From Corynebacterium appendicis CIP 107643 (GTDB lineage: Bacteria; Actinomycetota; Actinomycetes; Mycobacteriales; Mycobacteriaceae), in the NCBI RefSeq assembly GCF_030408415.1, contig NZ_CP046976.1:2084372-2148371 (forward strand): a DNA stretch of 64,000 bases, written 5' to 3'. The translations under genes were made by a program, and so were the position numbers. This document shows, one piece after another, positions 54,147 through 62,207 of the stretch; within the stretch, counting starts at the first letter, position 1; every line of letters starts with the position of its first letter. The notes under the pieces were generated by a model that saw nothing but the letters and a program-made list of their open reading frames with translations, had not been told where the DNA came from and searched no databases.

Positions 54147-55079
54147 TTAGTTTTTGCTGTCGATACTTTCGCGAATCCACTCTACGGACCATTGGCTTGC
54201 TGTGGAGCCAGGAATCACGTTGGGGTTCGATGCGTACATCGCGTGCACACCGTTGGCCGCTACGAGTTCCCGCGCACGGCCGAGAGCGTTGCCCACGTCC
54301 TGCGGGGCGTCGCACACAGTGTCCGCGGGCGAGCAGATCTCGATCGCCCGGTCGTTGAGTGCCCCGAAACCGCCGTCGCGCGGGCCGCGCATCGTCGCGC
54401 CCGGCACGACTGCCTGCACCACGCGGTTGAGCGGCTCCAGCGCGATCTCCGCGCCGATGCCCCCCAGCGGGTTGCCGGGGTTGATGCCCACGCCGTTCTC
54501 GCGGCGCCCGTCGGCGATCATGATCGCTCCGCGGATCTTCTCCGGGGCGACCACGCCGCGGTGATTGCCGATGTCGCTGGCGATATCACCCACGATCACT
54601 GCGCCCTGGGAGAACCCCGCGAGAATGAATTCCGTCGACGGGCACGTCTCGTCGATGAAGCGCAGCTCCGCGTTCATCCGGTCCGTGCCCTCGTTGCGCG
54701 AATCGTCGTAGCTCATCTCTTTGCGGCCGTGCGAGGTCTGGATGTTCTTGAACTGCGCGGTGTACGGCAGCGTCCACACCCGGACGTGGTTGATGTCGTA
54801 CTGCTCCTGCAACGGCTGCGTGATGGAGAGCATGAAGCTCTTCGGGTTCGCCTGCGGCACAAACGGGTCGTCGTTCTTCGACGACTCCCACGTGCCCGGC
54901 GCGGAGATGACTTCCACGGCCGGGCACCAGTCCGGTTCCTGTGCCTTGGTCTCCCGCGGTCCGGGGGACAGCGGCGGTTCCGGGCTCTCACCCGGGCCGA
55001 GCCACTGAGCCGCGCCGAATGCGATGACGCCGAGGACGGCGAGCGCGGCAATAATGGTGAGAATTCTGCGGGTGCGCAC
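54147..55079 (-). CDS. Cutinase-family esterase, Culp6-like
   Basis: A 310-residue secreted or membrane-anchored serine esterase. One hydrophobic segment (residues 6-27) serves as signal/anchor. The cutinase core shows a first Cys in DWCPAVEVISAPGTWESS, the nucleophile elbow GFSQG with Ser157, two cysteines around ETCPS and ICSPADTVCD, and the late Asp/His (GVHAMY). In mycobacteria the gene beside fadD32/pks13 (Rv3802c, Culp6) is an essential envelope phospholipase/thioesterase; conserved position supports the same role. GTG 55079 lies 11 bases after AAGGAGG. It is 23 bp from the fadD32 start. Confidence 0.87.
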   Translation of the reverse strand: MRTRRILTIIAALAVLGVIAFGAAQWLGPGESPEPPLSPGPRETKAQEPDWCPAVEVISAPGTWESSKNDDPFVPQANPKSFMLSITQPLQEQYDINHVRVWTLPYTAQFKNIQTSHGRKEMSYDDSRNEGTDRMNAELRFIDETCPSTEFILAGFSQGAVIVGDIASDIGNHRGVVAPEKIRGAIMIADGRRENGVGINPGNPLGGIGAEIALEPLNRVVQAVVPGATMRGPRDGGFGALNDRAIEICSPADTVCDAPQDVGNALGRARELVAANGVHAMYASNPNVIPGSTASQWSVEWIRESIDSKN

Positions 55080-55105
55080 GAGCGTGCGGCCCTCCTTCTA
55101 GCTGC

Positions 55106-55591
55106 TTAGCAGAGGTTATCGCGTGCCGCGGACTCGATGAGCTGGGACAGCTCCTCGACATCCATGTCCGTGGCCTGCTGCTCGACGAGCTGTCCGGCGA
55201 CGGCGTCACGCGTGACGGTACTTCCGTCGCAGATGGTACGGGCGGTACCTACCAGTTGCTCCTCATTTCCCTCGACGTTCACTCCGCCTTGGCGTAGAGC
55301 TTCCAGGAACGCCTCGTCTTCTTCCGCCCGCATCGGTGCGGCGTCCGGGGTGTTCTCCACTTCGCTGGCCGCGCCCTCGCCTGCCCCCGGGTCGTCCGCC
55401 GGTGCGGCGGGTGCTTCCGAGCTGGACTCAGTAGCAGACTCGGTGCTGGTCGTCTCCGTCGTCGTCTCTGCTGCAGAGCTGGACGGGGCCGGCGTCTCCG
55501 GCACGTCGTCGCTGTCCACGGTGGCACCGCCGCACGCGGTGAGGGTAAGTCCCGCCGCGGCGATGAGAGCCACTATCGCTTGTTTACGCAT
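55106..55591 (-). CDS. DUF732-type lipoprotein
   Basis: A 161-residue lipoprotein: signal peptide, then lipobox LTAC with Cys20. Residues 22-80 are a Ser/Thr/Glu-rich spacer of low complexity, likely extended across the wall. The C-terminal domain (about 85-161) carries two cysteines, ICDG and a terminal LC, that could form a disulfide, and the helical pattern FLEALRQGGVNVEG of the DUF732 family (short secreted domains common in mycobacteria, of unknown function). It lies between the cutinase-like gene (26 bp) and the mycolyltransferase (5 bp), so it belongs to the mycolate operon. Confidence 0.8.
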   Translation of the reverse strand: MRKQAIVALIAAAGLTLTACGGATVDSDDVPETPAPSSSAAETTTETTSTESATESSSEAPAAPADDPGAGEGAASEVENTPDAAPMRAEEDEAFLEALRQGGVNVEGNEEQLVGTARTICDGSTVTRDAVAGQLVEQQATDMDVEELSQLIESAARDNLC

Positions 55592-55596
55592 ACCGT

Positions 55597-57570
55597 CTAG
55601 TTCTTCCGCTCACGAACCTGGCCGGAGATCTCGTCCAGGGTGCCGTTCTCGAAGGAGATGGTCAGGCCGCCGGTGGGGATCTCCTTCATGTCGGAGGTGG
55701 GCCAGCCGAATTTGCCCTGTTCCCAGCCGTCTTTGCCCCAGTGGTCGAAGATCGCGCCGTAGTAGATCACGTGCGCTCCGGTCTTCGGCGACCAGTAGAT
55801 ATTGCCCTTCTCGAATTCCTGGAAGAAGCCGCCCTTGATCTTCTTCTCGTTGTCCCTCGGGAAGCCCAAGTCGGAACGGGCGCCGCCCATCTCGCCGTAC
55901 TTGGCGCCGATGGCGCCGTAGACGAAGAAGTGCTCGGTATTGCCGTCCTTCTCCGGGTTGCGGGTCAGGTAGCCCTTCTCGAATTTCTGGACGTAGCCGC
56001 CCTCAGCCGGCTGCGCCTCCTCGACCGGGTAGCCCAAGGTGCCCATCTCGTAGCCGGACTTGCCCCACGCGGCGAACATGTCGCCCGGGATAGCCTGCGC
56101 ACCGGTCTGCGGGGTCCAGTAGACAGAGCCGTGCTGGAAGTGGACGAAGCGCCCCTTGCCGTCCGGAGTCTTGAGCTCGCCGGTTTTGGGGAAACCGAGC
56201 CAACCGGCCGGGCCGCCGAGAGCATTGTACTTGGCCAGGATCGCGCCAAACAGGACCTGCGCGCCGGTTTCCGGGGACCAGTACGCGGTACCGCCGCGGA
56301 ATTCCTCAGCCTTGCCCTTGCCGCCGGCGACGTCGTACTCGTTGGTGACGCAGCTACCGATGATTCCGCTCTTGGTGGCCTCAGCGATCGCACCGACCGG
56401 GGTGCACTCTGCACCACGGTCTGCCTCGCTGACCTCAAGGGAGTCGGCGATGTGCGGCCATGCCTGGGTCATCTCGAACTGCCAGTACTCCCACGCGTGG
56501 ACACCGGATGGACGGTAACGAGTGATGATCGGCACGCCCGCCTTCTTGGCATAGCGCTCGAACGTCTGAGAGGACATCCGGGAGATGACCTCCAGACCCA
56601 CGCCAGCCGGCACTGCCGGGCCGGAGGCGACGGAATCCGGCTGGCCGTAATCGTCCTGGCCGGAGCCGGCGGAGACGTAGACGGTCTTGCCCTTGAGATT
56701 CTCGATGCCCAGCTTCGGGTCGTGGTCGATCCAATCCTGGGAGCCCAGCGGACCCCACATTGCCTCGGAGTCGTAGCCGCCCGCGTCCTTCTGCGCGGCC
56801 TTGATGGCCAGCGGCATGCCGGAGGTGGTGGTGTCCAAGTAGCCGGAGAAGGAACCCACGAAGTCGAACAGGTGCGGGTTGCGCTCCGCCAGGTTGACTG
56901 CGGCGGTGCCGCCCATGGACAGGCCGACCACGGCGCGCTTGCCGTTAGAGCGGTACTGGTTGTCCAGCAGCGGGACGAGCTCCTTGGTCAGAAAGGTCTC
57001 CCACATGTAGTGCTTGCCGTTGTTCGGCTTCTGCCAGTCGGAGTAGAAGGAGGACTCGCCGCCCACCGGCATGATGACGTTGACGTTCTTGTCAGCGTAG
57101 AACTGCTCGATATTGGTCTCGATGGTCCAGCCGCTCTCGTCCTCACGAGCACGCAGGCCGTCGAGTGCCCAGACCTCAGGGAACTTCGCCTCGGGGTTGG
57201 AGTGCCAGTCGCGGGCCAGCAGGATCTGCACCTGGATCGGCTTCTCCGGCATCGACGGCGAGTTGATGAACACGGCGACACGGCGCTGCGTCAGCCACTC
57301 GATGCGCTCAACGGTCACACCTTCGGGAAGACCCTCGATCTGCGGGTGCTCGTCGACCTCGATCGGGGTGCGCGGCGGCGGATCGGACGGACGCAGCCCC
57401 TCGGAAATGCCGCGGCCGGACGACAGGGAGCTGGACAGATCGGAGGATCCGTTCTGCGCGACGGCAGGCACGACGGCTACCCCGACAGCGAGCGCTGTGG
57501 GAACTGCGGCGACTGCGAGCAATTGGCCTTTGGTGACCTTGCGGGGAGAACGTCGGGGTGTAAAGCGCAT
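55597..57570 (-). CDS. Mycolyltransferase with C-terminal LGFP repeats (CmytA/Csp1-like)
   Basis: A 657-residue secreted protein. After the signal peptide (to about residue 38) comes the antigen-85-type esterase domain (about 75-390), with MPVGGESSFYSDW, the nucleophile GLSMGG (Ser218) and GVHAWEYW (catalytic His). Residues about 430-640 carry at least four LGFP-type repeats (GWLGFP, GTLGYP, SDLGFP, GKFGWP, each followed by an aromatic/Gly pattern), a module thought to anchor corynebacterial proteins at the wall. It transfers mycolates to trehalose or arabinan in the outer layer. The 5' leader holds a strong hairpin. It is the upstream member of the operon that runs to accD3. Confidence 0.93.
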   Translation of the reverse strand: MRFTPRRSPRKVTKGQLLAVAAVPTALAVGVAVVPAVAQNGSSDLSSSLSSGRGISEGLRPSDPPPRTPIEVDEHPQIEGLPEGVTVERIEWLTQRRVAVFINSPSMPEKPIQVQILLARDWHSNPEAKFPEVWALDGLRAREDESGWTIETNIEQFYADKNVNVIMPVGGESSFYSDWQKPNNGKHYMWETFLTKELVPLLDNQYRSNGKRAVVGLSMGGTAAVNLAERNPHLFDFVGSFSGYLDTTTSGMPLAIKAAQKDAGGYDSEAMWGPLGSQDWIDHDPKLGIENLKGKTVYVSAGSGQDDYGQPDSVASGPAVPAGVGLEVISRMSSQTFERYAKKAGVPIITRYRPSGVHAWEYWQFEMTQAWPHIADSLEVSEADRGAECTPVGAIAEATKSGIIGSCVTNEYDVAGGKGKAEEFRGGTAYWSPETGAQVLFGAILAKYNALGGPAGWLGFPKTGELKTPDGKGRFVHFQHGSVYWTPQTGAQAIPGDMFAAWGKSGYEMGTLGYPVEEAQPAEGGYVQKFEKGYLTRNPEKDGNTEHFFVYGAIGAKYGEMGGARSDLGFPRDNEKKIKGGFFQEFEKGNIYWSPKTGAHVIYYGAIFDHWGKDGWEQGKFGWPTSDMKEIPTGGLTISFENGTLDEISGQVRERKN

Positions 57571-57622
57571 GTTAGAGAGCCCTTTGCTGGTTGACGGAAT
57601 GGCGGACTAACGGGCGCCCCGC

Positions 57623-57645
57623 CCTGGGGGTTCCCCTCCCCCAGG
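57623..57645 (-). promoter_or_regulatory. Strong hairpin in the leader of the LGFP mycolyltransferase gene
   Basis: CCTGGGGG (57623-57630) and CCCCCAGG (57638-57645) form a perfect 8-bp stem with a 7-base loop about 55-75 bases before the start codon. TAAACT and TAAAGT -10-like elements lie upstream (57673-57668, 57692-57687), so it would be transcribed. Confidence 0.5.
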
Positions 57646-57716
57646 CCGGGCCCGGTCTTCGTGATGAAGTTTAAGTTTCACTTGAGACTTTACAGGGTGA
57701 CACGCCGCGAACACAG

Positions 57717-57771
57717 AAAAACCCTGGGAAACAATGACCACAGCTGTATCTACAGTCACCGTCGCCCAGGG
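57717..57771 (-). terminator. Rho-independent terminator after the second mycolyltransferase
   Basis: CCCTGGG (minus strand 57771-57765) pairs with CCCAGGG (57728-57722), followed on the minus strand by TTTTT (57721-57717). An inner CTGTA/TACAG hairpin stacks inside the long loop. Confidence 0.65.
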
Positions 57772-57784
57772 CTAGCGTAGGTTC

Positions 57785-58798
57785 TTACCACGCGTTCATG
57801 TGATTGAGCACGCGACTCTTCGTCTTATTCAGCTGGTAACCGAACTGGTCCCAGTTGTGCAGACCCACGGCAGGGTAGTCGGCGGTGACGCGCAGCCCCT
57901 GAGCACGCGCCTTCGCCTCCCACACGCGGGTGGTGATCATGGCCCCGGACTCCAGAGCAGCGCCGGCAGCCTGGTGCTGCGGCAGGTACTTCGCATCAGC
58001 TGGGCCCGGGATACCGGATGCAGCAGAAATGTAGACATCGCTGTTGCGGAGACCGCCCATGTTCAGGAACGGATCATTCTCAAAACGCGCTGGGCTGACG
58101 ATCGAACCGTGCATTGCGTTCAGGTTGTATCCACCAGCGTCGAGCATGGCCAAACGCAGTAGGGTCTGCATGCCCGGCAGCGTCGTGGTCAGGTAACCCG
58201 AGAAGGACAGGACCTGACGGAACTGGTTCGGGTGCTTCGCCGCCAGGTTCATCGCGCCGGTGCCGCCCATGGACAGACCGAGCACCGAGTTGTTGGTTGG
58301 GGAGACGCCGAATTGGCGCTGCAAGTAGCCCGGCAGCTCACGGGTCAGAAAGGTCTCCCACTTGTACGGCTTGCCGTTGCCGTACTGCGGGTCGTGCGCC
58401 CAGTCGGCGTAGAAGGAAGCCTCGCCGCCGACCGGCATGACCAGGGTGATATTCGAGTGCGCGTACACCGCGGCCGCGTTGACGTCGTTGACCCATGCGC
58501 TGGTGCGCTCCGTTGCACGGAGGCCGTCGAGCAGGTACAGGCCAGCGTTGCCGCCGCGCGCCGCCGGCACGATCTGCACCGTGATATTGCGCTTCATCGC
58601 CGGGGAATACACGTCGCAGCGCTGAACCCAGTACCTCACCGGATCCCAGGTGCAGTGGCCCGTCGCGTCGGGGCGCAGCCAGTCGCGGTTGCCTGCGGCC
58701 TTGGCATAGTTCGGGGTCGCCACCATGAGCGTCATCGCCGTGGCCAGCGCCAGGAGCAGCGCGAGCAGCGAGCGACGCAAAGACGTAGTCGCGTTCAT
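57785..58798 (-). CDS. Mycolyltransferase, single-domain (Cmt-type)
   Basis: A 337-residue secreted antigen-85-type enzyme without C-terminal repeats. Signal peptide with cleavage near NYAKA-AG (about residue 34); core motifs YLLDGLRA, LVMPVGGEASFYADW, GLSMGG (Ser176) and GLHNWDQFGYQL with the catalytic His. It resembles C. glutamicum Cmt2, whose gene sits between the LGFP-bearing enzyme and aftB as here. Paired paralogues usually share work in trehalose dimycolate formation and arabinan mycolylation. ATG 58798 is preceded by GGTGG. It has its own terminator, and a gap of 97 bp separates it from aftB. Confidence 0.92.
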   Translation of the reverse strand: MNATTSLRRSLLALLLALATAMTLMVATPNYAKAAGNRDWLRPDATGHCTWDPVRYWVQRCDVYSPAMKRNITVQIVPAARGGNAGLYLLDGLRATERTSAWVNDVNAAAVYAHSNITLVMPVGGEASFYADWAHDPQYGNGKPYKWETFLTRELPGYLQRQFGVSPTNNSVLGLSMGGTGAMNLAAKHPNQFRQVLSFSGYLTTTLPGMQTLLRLAMLDAGGYNLNAMHGSIVSPARFENDPFLNMGGLRNSDVYISAASGIPGPADAKYLPQHQAAGAALESGAMITTRVWEAKARAQGLRVTADYPAVGLHNWDQFGYQLNKTKSRVLNHMNAW

Positions 58799-58895
58799 GT
58801 GTCCACCAATCAGATAGTCAGAAAAATTCCGGATTACACACAGGTGTATCGCAAAGCGTTACCGTGATGTTATCAATGGCTGAATTCTTAATCCA

Positions 58896-60701
58896 CTAGT
58901 CCGCTGACCAGGCGATGCGCTGGCCGGACAGCCCGACATCCTCGCCGCGCCCAACGCGGTTCAGTGTCTCCTCGTCGAGATACACCGCCGGGTCCGACGC
59001 GACTTCCAGGGTGCGCCCCGCTGTCAGCGCGAATTTCATGTTCTTCAAAAACCGTTCCGCGCTCATCGGCTCACGCGAGGTGGCCAGTAGTTCCGCGATC
59101 TCGTCCGTGCGCAGCGCCGCGCGCGCTTCACGCACTTTCTGCTTATCGACGTGCCCGGGCAACCCCTCCACGTCCACCGCCGTGTCCGCGAATTTCCAGT
59201 GCCCGGGGAGTTGCTTGTCGTGGCCGATGCGGCCGCCCTCGATGCGCGGCTGCCGCGCCGCTAACGGAGTGGCCAGGCCGACATCGTCGAGCACGCGCAT
59301 CTCCAAGTCCGAGTTCGCGCTCACCATGCCCAGGTTGATCAGGTATGCCGTGGGCGCCAGATTCTGCAGGTCCGAATCTTTGCTCACGCGGTCCAGCGGC
59401 AGCCAGTCGTAGACAAACGGGTCCTTCTGCTTCAGGATGATCGCGAGCGCGCCAGAGTTCTCCTCCTCCGCTTTAGCGACACCTTCTGTCCACCCGTTCA
59501 TTAGGTCGCTGGCCAAGAAGTCCTCGGCGTACCGCGGCGGGTTGCCCGATTCGCGCAGCAAGACCGCCGTCCAGAATTCGCGCTCGTCGACGATAGTGAG
59601 GTTCTCCGGGCCGTCCTCGAAAGGCTCGAAGCCCAAGTCGTGGCCACGCGCGACAACGATGCCCGCCCACACTGCCACCGCTGCGGCGCAGATGCCTCCG
59701 ACTAGCGTCAGCGGCACCGCCGCCACCGGCAGCAGCATGGCGAACAGTGGCAGGAGCACCATGCGTCCGTGCATGAAGTCGCCGCCCACGCGCACCACGT
59801 AGAGCAGGTGCAGCAGCCCGCAGCCGACAGCGACCGCCGCGACGAGCTTCTCCCGCGACGACAGGCGCAGCGCCCAGTAGATTCCGAGCGCCGCCGCGAC
59901 GAGCACCGGCGCCCACAGCGCGTACGGGCTCACCGTGTCCCACACGTAGCGCGCACCTGTCCCCCAGTACGCGCCCGACGCCGACTTCGCCACCGCGGTG
60001 TGCGGCGTCAGCAGGCCGTAGTAGCCCATGCGGAAGATCTCGTAGCCCGCCGACACCGGCAGGGCCGCCGCCAGGATCAGCCCGATCTGCTTCCAGTCGC
60101 GCCAGTTGACCGCCAGCAGGACAATCCCGGTGATGCCGCCGTAGAGCGCCAGCTCGGGCCGGACCAGCCACGACAGTCCAGCCCAAAACGCCAGCCACAG
60201 TTGGGCCCGCCCGCCTGCCGACCACCTGACGAGCAGCGCCCACCACACTCCGATCCAGGCCAGGGACAGTCCCCACTCCAGGCCGGAGGTGGCGAAATCC
60301 CGCGCCGGCGGCAGGGCCAGGTAGATGAGCGAACCAAACGGTGCGACGAGACCTGGGTGCACCCGCTGCCACAGCTTTCCCGACCCCAGCGTCGCCGCGA
60401 CCACGCCGATCACGGTCAGAATGAGCGCCAGCCACATGGCCACGTCTTCCAGCCGCATGCCGGGCACCCAACTGAACGCCGCGATGAGGTACTGCCATAG
60501 CGTCGAGGTGTTCGTCTCCACACGCTCGCCGATATTGAAGACCGGCCCGTTCCCGGCCAGGATGTTGCGCACGGTGCGCAGAACGATCAGTCCGTCGTCG
60601 CTGATCCAGCGGCGGGCCCACCCGCCCGAAAAAGCGAGAACGCCCGCTAGCGCTGCCGAAAAGAGCAGCGATATGCGGGCGCGTTTTTCCATGCGCGACA
60701 T
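58896..60701 (-). CDS. aftB: Terminal beta-(1->2)-arabinofuranosyltransferase AftB
   Basis: A 601-residue GT-C membrane transferase that caps arabinan with beta-(1->2)-arabinose, the site later esterified with mycolates. About ten spans in residues 10-400 precede an outer C-terminal domain. The first outer loop reads WISDDGLIVLRTVRNILAGNGPVFNIGERVE, with the Asp-Asp pair expected for a GT-C enzyme, and matches the AftB family. The start ATG 60701 overlaps the ubiA stop region (TAATATG); an ATG at 60692 is the alternative. It belongs to the glfT2-pap2-ubiA-aftB run conserved in mycobacteria. Confidence 0.92.
   Translation of the reverse strand: MSRMEKRARISLLFSAALAGVLAFSGGWARRWISDDGLIVLRTVRNILAGNGPVFNIGERVETNTSTLWQYLIAAFSWVPGMRLEDVAMWLALILTVIGVVAATLGSGKLWQRVHPGLVAPFGSLIYLALPPARDFATSGLEWGLSLAWIGVWWALLVRWSAGGRAQLWLAFWAGLSWLVRPELALYGGITGIVLLAVNWRDWKQIGLILAAALPVSAGYEIFRMGYYGLLTPHTAVAKSASGAYWGTGARYVWDTVSPYALWAPVLVAAALGIYWALRLSSREKLVAAVAVGCGLLHLLYVVRVGGDFMHGRMVLLPLFAMLLPVAAVPLTLVGGICAAAVAVWAGIVVARGHDLGFEPFEDGPENLTIVDEREFWTAVLLRESGNPPRYAEDFLASDLMNGWTEGVAKAEEENSGALAIILKQKDPFVYDWLPLDRVSKDSDLQNLAPTAYLINLGMVSANSDLEMRVLDDVGLATPLAARQPRIEGGRIGHDKQLPGHWKFADTAVDVEGLPGHVDKQKVREARAALRTDEIAELLATSREPMSAERFLKNMKFALTAGRTLEVASDPAVYLDEETLNRVGRGEDVGLSGQRIAWSAD
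59141..59150 (-). repeat. Decamer GTCGATAAGC
   Basis: In aftB (outer C-terminal domain), read Val-Asp-Lys. Confidence 0.6.
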
Positions 60702-60702
60702 A

Positions 60703-61686
60703 TTAGCCCATGGCGGGCGCAACATAGACAGCCATGACGATTGCGAGGATCCACAGCAGCGCCAACGCCTGCAGGACTCGGTCCTCGAGCGCGATCTCGT
60801 CCGGCGCGCCGCCGTTGCCGCTGTCCACTTCCGCAGCGTAGCGGAGGATGGCGATGATGAACGGCACCATCGAAATCTGGTACCACAGGCCCTGGCCTTC
60901 CTCGACGCCGTCGCTAAGCGTGAACCCCCACAGCGCGTACGACATGACCACGGCTGTGGCGGACAGCGTCCACACGAAACGCAGGTAGGTCTGCGTGTAG
61001 CCCTGCAGCGACTTGCGGATTTTCGCGCCCGTGCGCTCGGCGAGCAGCAGCTCCGCGTAGCGCTTTCCGGAGGCCATGAACAGCGAACCGAACGCGGCGA
61101 CCAGCAGGAACCACTGCGACAAGTCGATGCCCGCCGCGACGCCGCCGGCCATAGCGCGCAGCATGAAGCCCGAGGACACGAGCGCGATGTCGATCACCGG
61201 GATGTGCTTCCAACCGAAACAGTAACCCAGCTGCAGCGCGATGTAGACGCCGACGACCGTCGCCAGCGCCGGGCCGTCCGTCGCCAGGAACGACAGGCCG
61301 ATCGCGAGCGCGATGAGCACGACCGACATGACGTACGCCAGGTTGATCGGCAGCATCCCCGAAGCGATCGGGCGGAACCGCTTCGTGGGGTGCTCGCGGT
61401 CCGCTTCCACGTCGCGCGCGTCGTTGACCAGGTAGATCGAGGACGCGCCGAAGCAGAACACGATGAACGCCAGCGCGATATCGACGAAGGTGCGCGACGT
61501 GAACGAGTCCGCGCCCGCTGCCAGCGGCGCGGCGAGCACCAGGACGTTTTTGACCCACTGCTTCGGACGCAGACCTTTGATCATCGCGTCCGGCAAGTTC
61601 TTCGGAGCCGTCTTCGTCCGGTTGTAATCTACGCCCTCGGTGTGGGGCTCAGACTTCAGAAACGGCTCGTCTACTGGCTGTGTCAC
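60703..61686 (-). CDS. ubiA: Decaprenyl-phosphate phosphoribosyltransferase, UbiA family
   Basis: A 327-residue membrane prenyl-transferase family protein with about nine spans. The first Asp-rich site is YLVNDARDVEADREHPTKRFRP, the NDxxDxxxD motif that binds Mg-diphosphate, and a second acidic site follows near the middle (VIDIALVSSG). In mycobacteria the counterpart (Rv3806c) makes decaprenyl-phosphoryl-5-phosphoribose, the first committed step towards the arabinose donor used by AftB, AftD and other arabinosyltransferases. The start ATG 61686 overlaps the PAP2 gene by 4 bp, so the two consecutive steps are coupled. Confidence 0.93.
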   Translation of the reverse strand: MTQPVDEPFLKSEPHTEGVDYNRTKTAPKNLPDAMIKGLRPKQWVKNVLVLAAPLAAGADSFTSRTFVDIALAFIVFCFGASSIYLVNDARDVEADREHPTKRFRPIASGMLPINLAYVMSVVLIALAIGLSFLATDGPALATVVGVYIALQLGYCFGWKHIPVIDIALVSSGFMLRAMAGGVAAGIDLSQWFLLVAAFGSLFMASGKRYAELLLAERTGAKIRKSLQGYTQTYLRFVWTLSATAVVMSYALWGFTLSDGVEEGQGLWYQISMVPFIIAILRYAAEVDSGNGGAPDEIALEDRVLQALALLWILAIVMAVYVAPAMG

Positions 61687-62207
61687 GCTTGTTGCCTCTC
61701 AATATTGATCGCGGCTCGTGCCACCCCGATGCCAAGCAGTGCGCCGGCCAGGGTGTCCGTGGGGTAATGCACCCCCAGGACCATGCGGGAGGTCATCATA
61801 ATTGGGATTCCGGCGTACGGGAGTTTCGACCCGGTGATGTCGGCAAGGTGCACCATCGCGGCGCTTGTCGACGTCGCGTGCGAGCTCGGGAAACTCAACC
61901 TCGACGGGGTTCCCACGCCGATTTTCACCCGCGGATCATGCGGACGTCGCCGCCGGACAATACGCTTGAGCACCACCGACGCCGCATGCGCCGTGAACGC
62001 ACCCGCGCCCATGGCCAGCCACTTGCGCCGCCGTTGCTTATCGACGGCCGCGCCCGCCCCCGCGATACCCAGCCACCCCAGGGCATGCTCGCCGAAATGG
62101 CTCATCCCGCGGGCGGCGGGGAGGACGCATGGGGCGTCGAAAAGCGCGCCCTGAATGCGCTCGAGGACTTGCGCTTCCTTCTTATCCCACGAGTTCTTAC
62201 TGCTCAT
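61683..62207 (-). CDS. PAP2-family phosphatase (decaprenylphosphoryl-5-phosphoribose phosphatase candidate)
   Basis: A 174-residue small membrane phosphatase. The three PAP2 motifs are seen in order: KRIVRRRRPHD, SFPSSHATSTSA and SRMVLGVHYPTD, with the catalytic His residues in the second and third. The gene lies between ubiA and glfT2, as Rv3807c does in mycobacteria, where it is proposed to remove the 5-phosphate from the UbiA product. The overlap with ubiA (4 bp) and glfT2 (11 bp) supports this operon role, though the enzyme is not strictly required in mycobacteria. One decamer repeat lies within. Confidence 0.9.
   Translation of the reverse strand: MSSKNSWDKKEAQVLERIQGALFDAPCVLPAARGMSHFGEHALGWLGIAGAGAAVDKQRRRKWLAMGAGAFTAHAASVVLKRIVRRRRPHDPRVKIGVGTPSRLSFPSSHATSTSAAMVHLADITGSKLPYAGIPIMMTSRMVLGVHYPTDTLAGALLGIGVARAAINIERQQA
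62036..62045 (-). repeat. Decamer GTCGATAAGC
   Basis: In the PAP2 gene, read Val-Asp-Lys. Confidence 0.6.
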
